From Kribbella albertanoniae (lineage in GTDB: Bacteria > Actinomycetota > Actinomycetes > Propionibacteriales > Kribbellaceae): 32,310 nt of DNA. The stretch's first letter is position 1. Each line of letters opens with the position of its first letter. A model generated the notes under the pieces. The model was not told the origin of the DNA. It worked only from the letters and a program-made list of their open reading frames with translations, and searched no databases. Below, in pieces: positions 22,268-29,603 of this stretch. The translations under genes were made by a program, and so were the position numbers. The stretch lies in assembly GCF_004348455.1 (NCBI RefSeq), contig NZ_SMKA01000072.1:1-32310 (forward strand), given 5' to 3'.

Positions 22268-23380
22268 TCACTTGTCCAGGCCGACCCGGTGGAGCGCACC
22301 GTTGATTGCGATCGTGCCGAGAGCCGGTGCGGGCTTCGGCAGCGGACGGCGGCTGCTGCGGGTCGCTGACTTGGCAGTCTTGGCAGTCTGCTTCGGCGGT
22401 GCGTCCACAGCGGTCCAGACGGCGGACAGGATCGCGCGCAGCCCGTCGTACGGCTCGCCTTCGCCCTTGACCGCCACAGCGTTGTTCACAACCTCAGCGG
22501 TCCAGCCACCGCAGCTGTGCTTGCTGCCGTCAACCGTCACGCCAGGCTGCTTCTGTGCCAGCGCTGCGAGGTCAGGAGCGATGTACGTCGGCCGCTGGTC
22601 CTTCGGCGCCTGCGCCAGGTCATGTGCGTCGTGGACACCGGTTGCCACCCACAGACTGGCGATTCCGACCGCATGTGCACCAGCAATGTCGGAGTCCAGC
22701 CGGTCACCGATCATCAACGGCTTCTTCGCCTTCAGCCGCTCAATACTCGTCTCCAGCAACGGCGGCTCCGGCTTCCCGGCCACCACCGGATCCACCTCGA
22801 CCGCAGCCCGGACAGCCTGCACCAGCGTGCCGTTCCCGGGCGCCATCCCGGCCGCAGTCGGAATCGTCAGATCGAGGTTGGTCGCAAACCACTTGGCGCC
22901 CTCGTTGATCGCATGTGCGCCATCCGCGAGCATCACCCAGTTCACATCCGGGTGAAAGCCCTGTACGACGGCCACCGGGTGCGCGTCGCTGCTGCGTACC
23001 GGCGTCAGCCCGTACTCCTCCAGAGCGGAGATCAGCCCCTCACCGCCGATGACGAGCACCGGCGAGCCCTTCGGGTACTCCGACGCGATCAGCTTCGCTG
23101 CGGCCTGTGCGGACGTCACCACGTCGTCGGCGATCACATCCAGCCCGAACGACGCCAGGTGCTCGGCCACGATTCTTGCCGGACGGCTGGCGTTATTGGT
23201 GATGTAGCCGATCCGCATGCCCTCCTTGGCCGCCTTCCGCAGGTGCTCGGGCGCATCCGGTACCGGGTCCGGGCCGACGTACACAACGCCGTCCAGATCC
23301 AGCAGGGCGACGTCGTACCGGCTCGCGAGCGGTTCGTCACACTCCGACAGCGGCGCGGGCGCTTCGCGGTGCGTGCTCAT
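22268..23380 (-). CDS. HAD-IIA phosphatase (phosphoglycolate/glycerol-3-phosphate phosphatase type)
   Basis: A 370-residue HAD-superfamily hydrolase. Motif I is VALLDLDGVVYVG, motif II region YITNNASRP, and motifs III/IV give AGKPEPPLLE and MIGDRLDSDIAGAHAVGI. The cap between motifs is of the C2 (NagD/PGP) type. Synteny with M. tuberculosis Rv1692, a glycerol-3-phosphate phosphatase, suggests the same activity. The last 110 residues are an unusual extension that includes WTAEVVNNAVAVKG and a basic TAKSATRSSRRPLPKPAPAL linker. ATG 23380 (MSTHREAPAPLSECDEPL). It is divergent from the DUF1015 gene only 24 bases away. Confidence 0.9.
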   Translation of the reverse strand: MSTHREAPAPLSECDEPLASRYDVALLDLDGVVYVGPDPVPDAPEHLRKAAKEGMRIGYITNNASRPARIVAEHLASFGLDVIADDVVTSAQAAAKLIASEYPKGSPVLVIGGEGLISALEEYGLTPVRSSDAHPVAVVQGFHPDVNWVMLADGAHAINEGAKWFATNLDLTIPTAAGMAPGNGTLVQAVRAAVEVDPVVAGKPEPPLLETSIERLKAKKPLMIGDRLDSDIAGAHAVGIASLWVATGVHDAHDLAQAPKDQRPTYIAPDLAALAQKQPGVTVDGSKHSCGGWTAEVVNNAVAVKGEGEPYDGLRAILSAVWTAVDAPPKQTAKTAKSATRSSRRPLPKPAPALGTIAINGALHRVGLDK

Positions 23381-23391
23381 GCGGCCGCCCG

Positions 23392-23405
23392 TACGATGCG
23401 GCTCA
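23392..23405 (+). promoter_or_regulatory. Leaderless-type -10 element for the DUF1015 gene
   Basis: TACGAT at 23392-23397 matches the actinobacterial TANNNT -10 pattern and is followed by exactly seven bases before ATG 23405, the spacing that puts the transcript start on the A of the start codon. No ribosome binding site is present. Confidence 0.55.
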
Positions 23406-24565
23406 TGCGGGATTCGAGGGCTGGCGTGCTGCGGCTGGACCCGTTGCGGGCCTGGCGGTTCGTGGCGGGCATGGTGAGCGGGCTGGGCGCGGTCACCTCA
23501 CCGCCGTACGACGTGCTGGAACCCGCGCTGGTCCGGCGGCTGACTGCGTCTGATCTGCACAACATGGTGAGGCTCATCCTTCCACGCGACCCCAACCTCG
23601 GTCCGAGCCGGTACGACGAGCCTGCTGAACGGCTCGCCGGGTGGCAGGCCGCCGGAGTGGTCATCCAGGACCCGCGACCCGCGCTGTACGTCTACGAGCA
23701 GCGTCTGGGCGACGCCGTACTGTGCGGTCTGGTCGGTGCGCTGGCTCTGGATCCGCTGCGGCGCGTAGTGCTCCCGCACGAGAACGTGATGCCGCACTGG
23801 GTCGACGACCGCCTCGAACTGATGGAAGCCACCGATGCGGACCTGGAGCCCATCCTGCTCGCGTACGGCGACGGTGGTGCGGCCAGCGACGCAGTAGACG
23901 CCGCCCGGACCGGAGTGCCGTGGGTGGAGGCCGAAACCGAGAACGGGGCCGAACACCGCATCTGGCGCATCGAGGACCCCGAAACGCTCGCAGTGATCGC
24001 GGCCGAGATCGCCAAGCACGAGGCGCTGATCGCCGACGGCCACCACCGCTACGCGGCGTACCTGGAGCGCAACCGCCGCGAACCGGACCGCTCCAGCACG
24101 TCAGTCGGCCTGGCGATGCTGGTCGACTACAACCGGCATCCGCTCACCCTGGACCCCATTCACCGCGTAGTGCCCGGTCTAACGCTGGAGATGGTGCAGT
24201 CGCGCACCCCGGCCGGCTGGGACGTGCTGTCTGGTCGATCGGAGAGCCTCCCCGACCACATCCGGCTCACAGACGGCACCACCTGGCTCACGATCCGCCC
24301 GGCCAACGGTCAGACCGTCCCCGTCGTCTCATCCCTCCACGAGCACCTCCTGCCCGCGTGGGGTGCTCCGGTCGACGAGATCACCTTCCACCACACCTGG
24401 TCCGACGCACTGGCCCTGGCCAGCCCTTCGCAGGTAGCGATTGAGCTCACGGCTCCGCGCCTGGACCAGGTGCTCGGCTCGGCGATCCAGGGCGTCATCC
24501 TGCCGCAGAAGGCCACCTCCTTCGGCCCGAAGCCGCGCGTCGGTCTGCTGTTCAGGATGCTCTAG
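23405..24565 (+). CDS. DUF1015 family protein
   Basis: A 386-residue protein of the widespread DUF1015 family, function not established. Hallmarks are VTSPPYDVLEP near the start, LYVYEQRLGDAVLCGLVGAL, VVLPHENVMP and the invariant IADGHHRYAAYLE, whose His-His-Arg looks like an active or metal-binding site. In proteobacteria such genes are often near serine/SpoU or dehydrogenase genes; here it is divergent from the HAD phosphatase. ATG 23405 is preferred on promoter spacing; ATG 23396 three codons upstream is the alternative. Its last 14 bases overlap the convergent PfkB gene. Confidence 0.88.
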   Translation: MRDSRAGVLRLDPLRAWRFVAGMVSGLGAVTSPPYDVLEPALVRRLTASDLHNMVRLILPRDPNLGPSRYDEPAERLAGWQAAGVVIQDPRPALYVYEQRLGDAVLCGLVGALALDPLRRVVLPHENVMPHWVDDRLELMEATDADLEPILLAYGDGGAASDAVDAARTGVPWVEAETENGAEHRIWRIEDPETLAVIAAEIAKHEALIADGHHRYAAYLERNRREPDRSSTSVGLAMLVDYNRHPLTLDPIHRVVPGLTLEMVQSRTPAGWDVLSGRSESLPDHIRLTDGTTWLTIRPANGQTVPVVSSLHEHLLPAWGAPVDEITFHHTWSDALALASPSQVAIELTAPRLDQVLGSAIQGVILPQKATSFGPKPRVGLLFRML

Positions 24566-25445
24566 CGTCGACCTCACTGCGAGTCGGTGCTGTCGCCGGA
24601 CCGCTACGAGTGACGGCAATCGCTGCAGCGATGTTGGCGCGCCGGGCTGCCTCCAGTACGTCGGTGCCGCGGAGGAGCTCAGCCGCGAACCAACCGCAGT
24701 GCGCGTCACCGGCACCATTGGTGTCCACCACGTCCACCGTGATGCTCGGCACCGCCTCCACCGTGCCATCCTGCGCCACGACACAGCCACCTGCCCCGAT
24801 CCGCACCACAACGACGGCCGTGGGCGGCACTCTGGTGGCCAGCTCCCTCGCTGCCTCCAGGGGATCGGAGCGGCCGGTCAGTAGCTGGGCCTCGCGGTCA
24901 TTGCAGCTCAGCACCGCAGTACGAGCCAGGGTGCGCGCCCAGACGTCAGGATCGATGTCGGCTACCAGTGGGCCTGGGTCGACCAGTAGCGCGCCGCCCC
25001 GAATCGCCAGCACCTGCTCGGCTTTCTCCGGGACTACGAGGCTGTAGCCGGAGACGTAGCCGATGTCAGACGCCTCCAGATCCGGTAGTGGGTCGCCCAC
25101 AGCAGTCTCAGCACCGCTACCAGTGACGAACGTGCGCTCGCCGGTACTGTCGAGCAGGACCACGCAGACGCCGGTGTCGATCGCAGTAGTGATCGGCTGC
25201 GCGATTCTGACTCCCTCTTCGGCGAGTTCGGCCCGCACCCGCTCGCCGCGTGGTCCGGTGCCGTGACCGCCTGCGTAGACGACGGTGGCACCAGCCCGGG
25301 CCGCGGCGGCCATCACATTGAACCCACCGCCGACGTACTCGACTGTGGAGAGCGCCAGCACGTCACCGCCGACTGGTGGCAGCGCCGGTACCTGCATGAC
25401 CAGGTCGATGACCACCTGTCCGGTATGCACTAGCCGGCCAGTCAT
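24552..25445 (-). CDS. PfkB/ribokinase-family sugar or nucleoside kinase
   Basis: A 297-residue kinase. The N-terminal PfkB signature region GGGFNVMAAAARAGA is at 39-53. The C-terminal ATP/anion-hole motif is DTNGAGDAHCGWF at 241-253 with catalytic Asp247; the usual DTTGAGD has Asn for the second Thr. Other blocks are VVLLDSTGERTF and VLSCNDREAQLLTG. It should phosphorylate the 5-OH of a ribose-type sugar or a nucleoside in the cytosol. ATG 25445 overlaps the permease TGA as ATGA, so it is the last gene of the gntR operon. Operon context suggests it handles ribose freed by the ADP-ribosylglycohydrolase-like enzyme. Its end overlaps the DUF1015 stop by 14 bases. Confidence 0.9.
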   Translation of the reverse strand: MTGRLVHTGQVVIDLVMQVPALPPVGGDVLALSTVEYVGGGFNVMAAAARAGATVVYAGGHGTGPRGERVRAELAEEGVRIAQPITTAIDTGVCVVLLDSTGERTFVTGSGAETAVGDPLPDLEASDIGYVSGYSLVVPEKAEQVLAIRGGALLVDPGPLVADIDPDVWARTLARTAVLSCNDREAQLLTGRSDPLEAARELATRVPPTAVVVVRIGAGGCVVAQDGTVEAVPSITVDVVDTNGAGDAHCGWFAAELLRGTDVLEAARRANIAAAIAVTRSGPATAPTRSEVDARAS

Positions 25446-26884
25446 TGGGCACCCTCCTTACGGGCACCACCGAGTGCGGCATACGACCCTGCTCCGACAA
25501 CGAAGGTGATCACCCAGGCCAGCCCGTTCGAACCGAACCACGTGTCAGCGAGCGGTCCGGTGAACCAGGGGTCCGCTGCGGGACCCAGAGTCGCGAACAG
25601 GTAGCCGACCACGATGGCCAGCGCCCAGGCGCCGAACGCCCGCCAGGCAATACCACCCCGGTACCAGTAAGCACTGGTACGACGGGTGTCCAGCAGAGCC
25701 TCGGAATCGTAGTGACGGCGTCGCAGCATGTCCACGGCGAACACACCGACCCACGCCGTGATCGGTACCGCCAGTGCACTGATGAAGGCGATGAACGGTC
25801 CGTAGAACCCGTCAGCGATGAGCAGGAAGTAGATCGCGCCGGCGAAGGTGACCGTCACATCGACCACCACCGCGTACACCCGCCGAACCCGCACTCCAAG
25901 GGTGAGCGTGGTCAGCCCGGCCGAGTAGACCGAGAGGTGGTTGGACAGCAACAGTCCGCCGAACGCCGCGATCAGGTACGGAACAGCCATCCAGCTCGGC
26001 AGCATCGCGCGGATCGCGGCAACGGGGTCCCCTGCATTCGCCAGCGTGGGATCGCCTGCGGCGAGCAGACTGCCCAGCGAGATCAGCAGGACCAGCGGAA
26101 TACCCGCACCGGCCGCAGCGGACAGCACCAGCGAACCAGCGCGCACGGTCGGCGCCTGGTAGCGGGACATGTCGGCCGATGCGTTCGCCCAGCCGATCCC
26201 TGTACCTGCTGCGATCACGCCGATCCCAGCCACGACCACACCGACGGGTGCAGGCGAGGCAGCTCCAACAGCCTGCCAGTCGACGGTCGCCACCAGGAAG
26301 CCGCCGACCAGAATGTTGAGTGCTCCGAACACCCAGGTCGCCCACCGCTGCACAGCCACCAGGAAGGCATGACCGAGTCCGGCGACGAGCACGGTCAGCA
26401 GCTCGAACACCGCGATGGCGACGACCGTGAGTACTGGATGATCCTTGGCCGCCGGGCTGGTGCCGAACAGAATCGTGGCCAGCGAGAGCAGCGCGAACGC
26501 GGCGGTCGTGGTGTTCACGGTCTCCCAGCCGAGCCGGGACAACAGTGAGACGAGCGTCGGACCAATGTTGCCGCGGGCACCGAACGTCGCGCGCGACAAC
26601 GTCAGACCGGGCGCACCGCCACGACGGCCGGCGATCGAGATCGCGCCGACGATCGCGAACGAGCCAACAGAGCCGACGACCGCTGCGATGACGGCCTGCC
26701 AGACCGTCATCCCCATCGCGACCAGCGTCGCGCCCAGGGGCAGGCCGAGGATGGAGATGTTGGCGGCGAACCAGACCCAGAACAGCTGGCCGGGCCGACC
26801 TGTGCGCTCGCCGACCGGGACGGGCTCGATGCCTCTGTTTTCCAGCGTGGACTGTGTTGCCTGGCTTACGGTTTCGGTGGCCAT
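25442..26884 (-). CDS. NCS1-family nucleobase/nucleoside permease
   Basis: A 480-residue, 12-helix transporter of the cytosine/purines/uracil/thiamine/allantoin (NCS1) family. The loop before helix 1 has the family sequence RGIEPVPVGERTG and FWVWFAANISILGLPLG; GLTLSRATFGARGN is the substrate-loop block (LSR-AxFGxxG), followed by GWETVNTTTAAFAL and GIGWANASADMSRYQ. These are the Na+/H+-coupled NCS1 substrate and ion sites. Cargo cannot be read directly; known relatives carry cytosine, purines, uridine, hydantoins or nicotinamide riboside. ATG 26884 begins 11 bases after the ADP-ribosylglycohydrolase stop, and the TGA overlaps the kinase start. Confidence 0.93.
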   Translation of the reverse strand: MATETVSQATQSTLENRGIEPVPVGERTGRPGQLFWVWFAANISILGLPLGATLVAMGMTVWQAVIAAVVGSVGSFAIVGAISIAGRRGGAPGLTLSRATFGARGNIGPTLVSLLSRLGWETVNTTTAAFALLSLATILFGTSPAAKDHPVLTVVAIAVFELLTVLVAGLGHAFLVAVQRWATWVFGALNILVGGFLVATVDWQAVGAASPAPVGVVVAGIGVIAAGTGIGWANASADMSRYQAPTVRAGSLVLSAAAGAGIPLVLLISLGSLLAAGDPTLANAGDPVAAIRAMLPSWMAVPYLIAAFGGLLLSNHLSVYSAGLTTLTLGVRVRRVYAVVVDVTVTFAGAIYFLLIADGFYGPFIAFISALAVPITAWVGVFAVDMLRRRHYDSEALLDTRRTSAYWYRGGIAWRAFGAWALAIVVGYLFATLGPAADPWFTGPLADTWFGSNGLAWVITFVVGAGSYAALGGARKEGAQ

Positions 26885-26895
26885 GGCGGCCTCCT

Positions 26896-27915
26896 TCAGG
26901 GGAGATTGGTAGCGCGCAGCGCGAGCAGCCCGTCGACAGTCGTGTCGAGATCGAGCCGATTGACCTGGCGGACCTGATCGAGCAGGTCGGCCGGTAGTCC
27001 GGACATGCCGTGGTGCGCACCGAGTACGGCGCCACAGATCGCGGCAATGGTGTCGGTGTCGCCACCGAGTGAGGCGGCCGTGGTGAGCGCGCCACGAACG
27101 TCGTTACCGAGCACCTCGACCAGCGCGAACGCGGCGATGACGGATTCGTTGGCAGCGACCGACGTACCGACGACTTCGTCGAGGGCGGGGACGAGTTCAT
27201 TGGGCGTGAGGTCGTGGACCCAGCCACGGACCCAGCGCAGCCGTGCGGCGATGCTGCCGCCGGCAACCCAGTGGCCGCGCTGACCACCGACCGCTGCGGC
27301 GTCCTCGGCTACAGCCACCACAGTAGGCAGGTCAGCCCCGGCCACGCCGGCCGAGACAGCCGCGGCCACTGCGGCGGCTGCGCCGATTCCGAGGCCGGTG
27401 TTGTGGGTGACCCGGCATGACTCGACCACGGCATCCACCAGCGCTGTGTGCGCGGCCCCGCGGGTCACCTCTACGCCGTACGCGAGGCCGACCGGCGCAA
27501 CCCGCATGGCCGCGCCATTCGTCGTACCGTCCCGGCCGGTCTGTTCCGCCGACACCCCGTCGGCCAGGCGATCCAGTGCGCGTTTGGTGGACGGTCCGAG
27601 CAAGTCGAGGGAGCCGCGGCGGATCATGTCCTGCTCCCAGGACTGCAGGGCCTCGGCGAACGCATGCGGGTCCACCTGACCGCTTCCCTCGATCAGAAGC
27701 CGTGCGAGCAGCAGAGCCTGCTCGGTGTCGTCGGTGATCGTGCCGGCTGGCATGTCTGGCGCGATGGGCTGGTCCGGAGCCCCGGGTAGCAGCCGATCGA
27801 CCACGCCGTACCGCAGCGCGATGTCAGACCGGGACAGCGACTGCGTGGGCATCCCCAGTGCGTCACCGAGCGCCAGTCCGTACAGGGCGCCCAGTGCCCG
27901 GTCTCGGGTGCTCAT
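26896..27915 (-). CDS. ADP-ribosylglycohydrolase (DraG/ARH family)
   Basis: A 339-residue all-alpha, Mg2+-dependent hydrolase. Metal-binding motifs are intact: GLALGDALGMPTQ at 14-25, TDDTEQALLLARLL at 61-74 and GGDTDTIAAICGAVLGA at 284-300, together with TNGAAMRVAPVGLAYG at 132-147. The family cuts N- or O-glycosidic links to ADP-ribose, but several members next to sugar kinases probably cleave other ribosides. Here it sits between a GntR regulator and an NCS1 permease, so a nucleoside-like imported substrate is my inference. ATG 27915 overlaps the gntR TGA as ATGA. Confidence 0.93.
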   Translation of the reverse strand: MSTRDRALGALYGLALGDALGMPTQSLSRSDIALRYGVVDRLLPGAPDQPIAPDMPAGTITDDTEQALLLARLLIEGSGQVDPHAFAEALQSWEQDMIRRGSLDLLGPSTKRALDRLADGVSAEQTGRDGTTNGAAMRVAPVGLAYGVEVTRGAAHTALVDAVVESCRVTHNTGLGIGAAAAVAAAVSAGVAGADLPTVVAVAEDAAAVGGQRGHWVAGGSIAARLRWVRGWVHDLTPNELVPALDEVVGTSVAANESVIAAFALVEVLGNDVRGALTTAASLGGDTDTIAAICGAVLGAHHGMSGLPADLLDQVRQVNRLDLDTTVDGLLALRATNLP

Positions 27916-28616
27916 CGGGCCGCCGGGAAGCTCAGGTGGAACCGGAACCGCTGGGGGTCGAGCAGGCTCACCACGTGCTCGACTAGATCGCCGTTCTGGT
28001 CGCGGGTGACCCGGATTGCGCGCAGGAACAGCTCACCGGGCGTTCGCTCGAGCAGCGCGGCATCTGCGGCGTCCAGCGGCTCGACTGAGATCCACTGCTC
28101 GCCTCCGACACCTTGGCGGCCGGCTGCGCGCAGAGTCGCGGTAATCGAGTCGTCGACCAGTCCAGTAGTGGGCAGGTCGGCCAGCGCTCCAACTGCCGGT
28201 AGCGCGGAGACCTCGATCGAGACCGGGTGACCGCCCGCGCGACGCAATCGCCGTACCGTGACGACCGGACCGTACTGCTCCTCTACCGCCGGATCCCCAC
28301 CAGTGGCGATGCCCAGCAGGTCGGTGCCGACATCCGCGCCGCCCTCAGCCAGCGCGCGAGCCCAACCGATCTGCTGGTCGAGCTCCTTGCCGTCGAAGGT
28401 GACGAACGAGCCGACCCCGGTCTCGGTGGTGATCAGCTCGCGCCGCTGCAACTCGGCCAGCGCGCTCCGGACCGTGCCGCGGGACACCTGGTAGCGGGTC
28501 GCGAGCTGGTTCTCGCCCGGTAGCCGCTCACCATGGCCGAGCCGCCCGGTCCGGATCTCCGTGGCGATCTCTGCGACCAGCTGGGATCGCTTCGATCGAC
28601 CTACCTGTTCAGACAT
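27912..28616 (-). CDS. GntR-family regulator, HutC/UTRA type
   Basis: A 234-residue repressor-type protein. Residues 9-73 are the winged helix (IATEIRTGRLGHGERLPGE then LATRYQVSRGTVRSALAELQ), and about 85-230 the UTRA ligand-binding domain (VVTVRRLRRAGGHPVSIEVS, ISVEPLDAADAALLERTPGE, FLRAIRVTRDQNGDLVEHVV). UTRA domains sense sugars, nucleosides or similar small molecules. ATG 28616 sits inside a perfect palindrome of the HutC type, so autoregulation is likely. It is the first gene of a four-gene operon (regulator, hydrolase, permease, kinase), with 4-nt overlaps at gntR/ARH and permease/kinase. Confidence 0.94.
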   Translation of the reverse strand: MSEQVGRSKRSQLVAEIATEIRTGRLGHGERLPGENQLATRYQVSRGTVRSALAELQRRELITTETGVGSFVTFDGKELDQQIGWARALAEGGADVGTDLLGIATGGDPAVEEQYGPVVTVRRLRRAGGHPVSIEVSALPAVGALADLPTTGLVDDSITATLRAAGRQGVGGEQWISVEPLDAADAALLERTPGELFLRAIRVTRDQNGDLVEHVVSLLDPQRFRFHLSFPAAR

Positions 28617-28628
28617 GTATATACATGT
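28613..28628. promoter_or_regulatory. GntR/HutC-type palindromic operator over the gntR start codon
   Basis: ACATGTATATACATGT is a perfect 16-bp palindrome. Its core TGTATATACA fits the HutC-subfamily GntR operator pattern (GT-N-TA-N-AC). It includes the ATG of gntR and the -10 region, so binding would block transcription of the whole operon. The palindrome is seen directly; binding by the product of the adjacent gene is inferred. Confidence 0.8.
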
Positions 28629-28652
28629 ACAACGGTGTCGTCAGGGTGTCAA
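28624..28652 (-). promoter_or_regulatory. Promoter of the gntR operon, probably leaderless
   Basis: On the minus strand a perfect -35 TTGACA (28652-28647) overlaps the CHAD stop codon. A 17-base spacer leads to TACATG (28629-28624), an acceptable -10. The ATG at 28616 follows seven bases later, so the transcript probably starts at or next to the start codon. Confidence 0.6.
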
Positions 28653-29494
28653 GAGCGGTGGTACAGGCTGAGGAACTCCTCACGCACCGGCTTGCGGGCC
28701 GCCCGGTGCCTCTCAACCAGCCGTCCGAGCGTGAACGCCCGCTCCGGCCCCGCATCCGCCACCAGAGCAGTCAGCGCGTCTGCGGCGGCGCAGTGGTCCT
28801 GGTGCTGCCCGAGTAGCTCCTGATACCGCGCAGCCTGTACGGCGGTCGCCCGCGCCTCGTCACCGAGCACAGTCGCGCAGGTATTGGCGGCGTACCGGAC
28901 TCGCTTGGCCAGCAACCGCACCTCATGCCAGTCGTCGTCCTGCGTCCACGGCTGCAGCTTGTCCGCCTCCCGCGCGAACAGCCGCACGGCACCGTCCAGC
29001 AGCTCGGGAAGCGCCTCACCACAGGGCGTCTCCGCCTTCGGTGAGAGCACCGGCGCTAGCGCAGTCGTCTCCAGAGTCCGCAGGAGCGTGGCGGTCCCGT
29101 CTCCGAGCACCACCTCCGCCGACCGCGCTGCCGCCTGCTCCAAGCCCGCAGTCAGTGTGCTGAGGATGTAGTCGACGTGCTCGGCGTCGTCCTCACTGTG
29201 CACGGTCTCCTTCACCAGCGCCGCGATCACCTCGAGGTCCCGAGCCTCACCACAGGCCAGCGCCAACCCAGCCAGGTCCGCCCGCAGCGCGCCGGCCCAC
29301 TCCCCTGCCAGCAGCTTCCGGAACAGCTTCAGATCGCTCCGCAACCGCCGGCACGAAACCCGCACCTGATGGATGGCGTCGTCCTCGCCCTTCTCCACCA
29401 TCCGCACAGCCTTCTGCAACCGCCGAGCCCCCTTGGCAACCGCCGCCCCCACCAACACCCCAACAGCATCATCCGCCAGCACCCTCACACCCAT
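28649..29494 (-). CDS. CHAD-domain protein
   Basis: A 281-residue conserved histidine alpha-helical domain protein. The paired four-helix repeats are visible: HQVRVSCRRLRSDLKLFRKL near residue 45 and WHEVRLLAKRVRYAANTCA near 195, each with the conserved His followed by Arg/Lys residues. CHAD domains bind inorganic polyphosphate and polyP granules, sometimes with CYTH triphosphatases; no CYTH domain is fused here. ATG 29494 (MGVRVLADDAVGVLVG) is chosen since further upstream sequence runs into the terminator region. It ends 32 bases before gntR and probably forms its own transcript. Confidence 0.88.
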   Translation of the reverse strand: MGVRVLADDAVGVLVGAAVAKGARRLQKAVRMVEKGEDDAIHQVRVSCRRLRSDLKLFRKLLAGEWAGALRADLAGLALACGEARDLEVIAALVKETVHSEDDAEHVDYILSTLTAGLEQAAARSAEVVLGDGTATLLRTLETTALAPVLSPKAETPCGEALPELLDGAVRLFAREADKLQPWTQDDDWHEVRLLAKRVRYAANTCATVLGDEARATAVQAARYQELLGQHQDHCAAADALTALVADAGPERAFTLGRLVERHRAARKPVREEFLSLYHRS

Positions 29495-29555
29495 CGCCCC
29501 ATTCTCCCGGGCCCGCCGTAGCCCCGACCGATTGGGCGAGTCGTCCACCAACGCA

Positions 29556-29588
29556 AAGGAGCCGCCGGGATCATCCCGGCGGCTCCTT
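29556..29588 (-). terminator. Strong intrinsic terminator downstream of the RGG/TPR gene
   Basis: A perfect 15-bp stem (29556-29570 with 29574-29588) with a 3-base loop. The arms begin AAGGAGCCGCC. It lies 15 bases after the RGG/TPR stop on the minus strand and is followed by TTTGCG. It separates that gene from the CHAD gene. Confidence 0.88.
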
Positions 29589-29603
29589 GAGCACAGCTTT
29601 GTT

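Noticed and set aside
22517..23404. In-frame extension of the DUF1015 gene upstream
   Set aside because: It runs antisense through the HAD phosphatase; DUF1015 proteins begin close to the RLDPLRAWRFV block.
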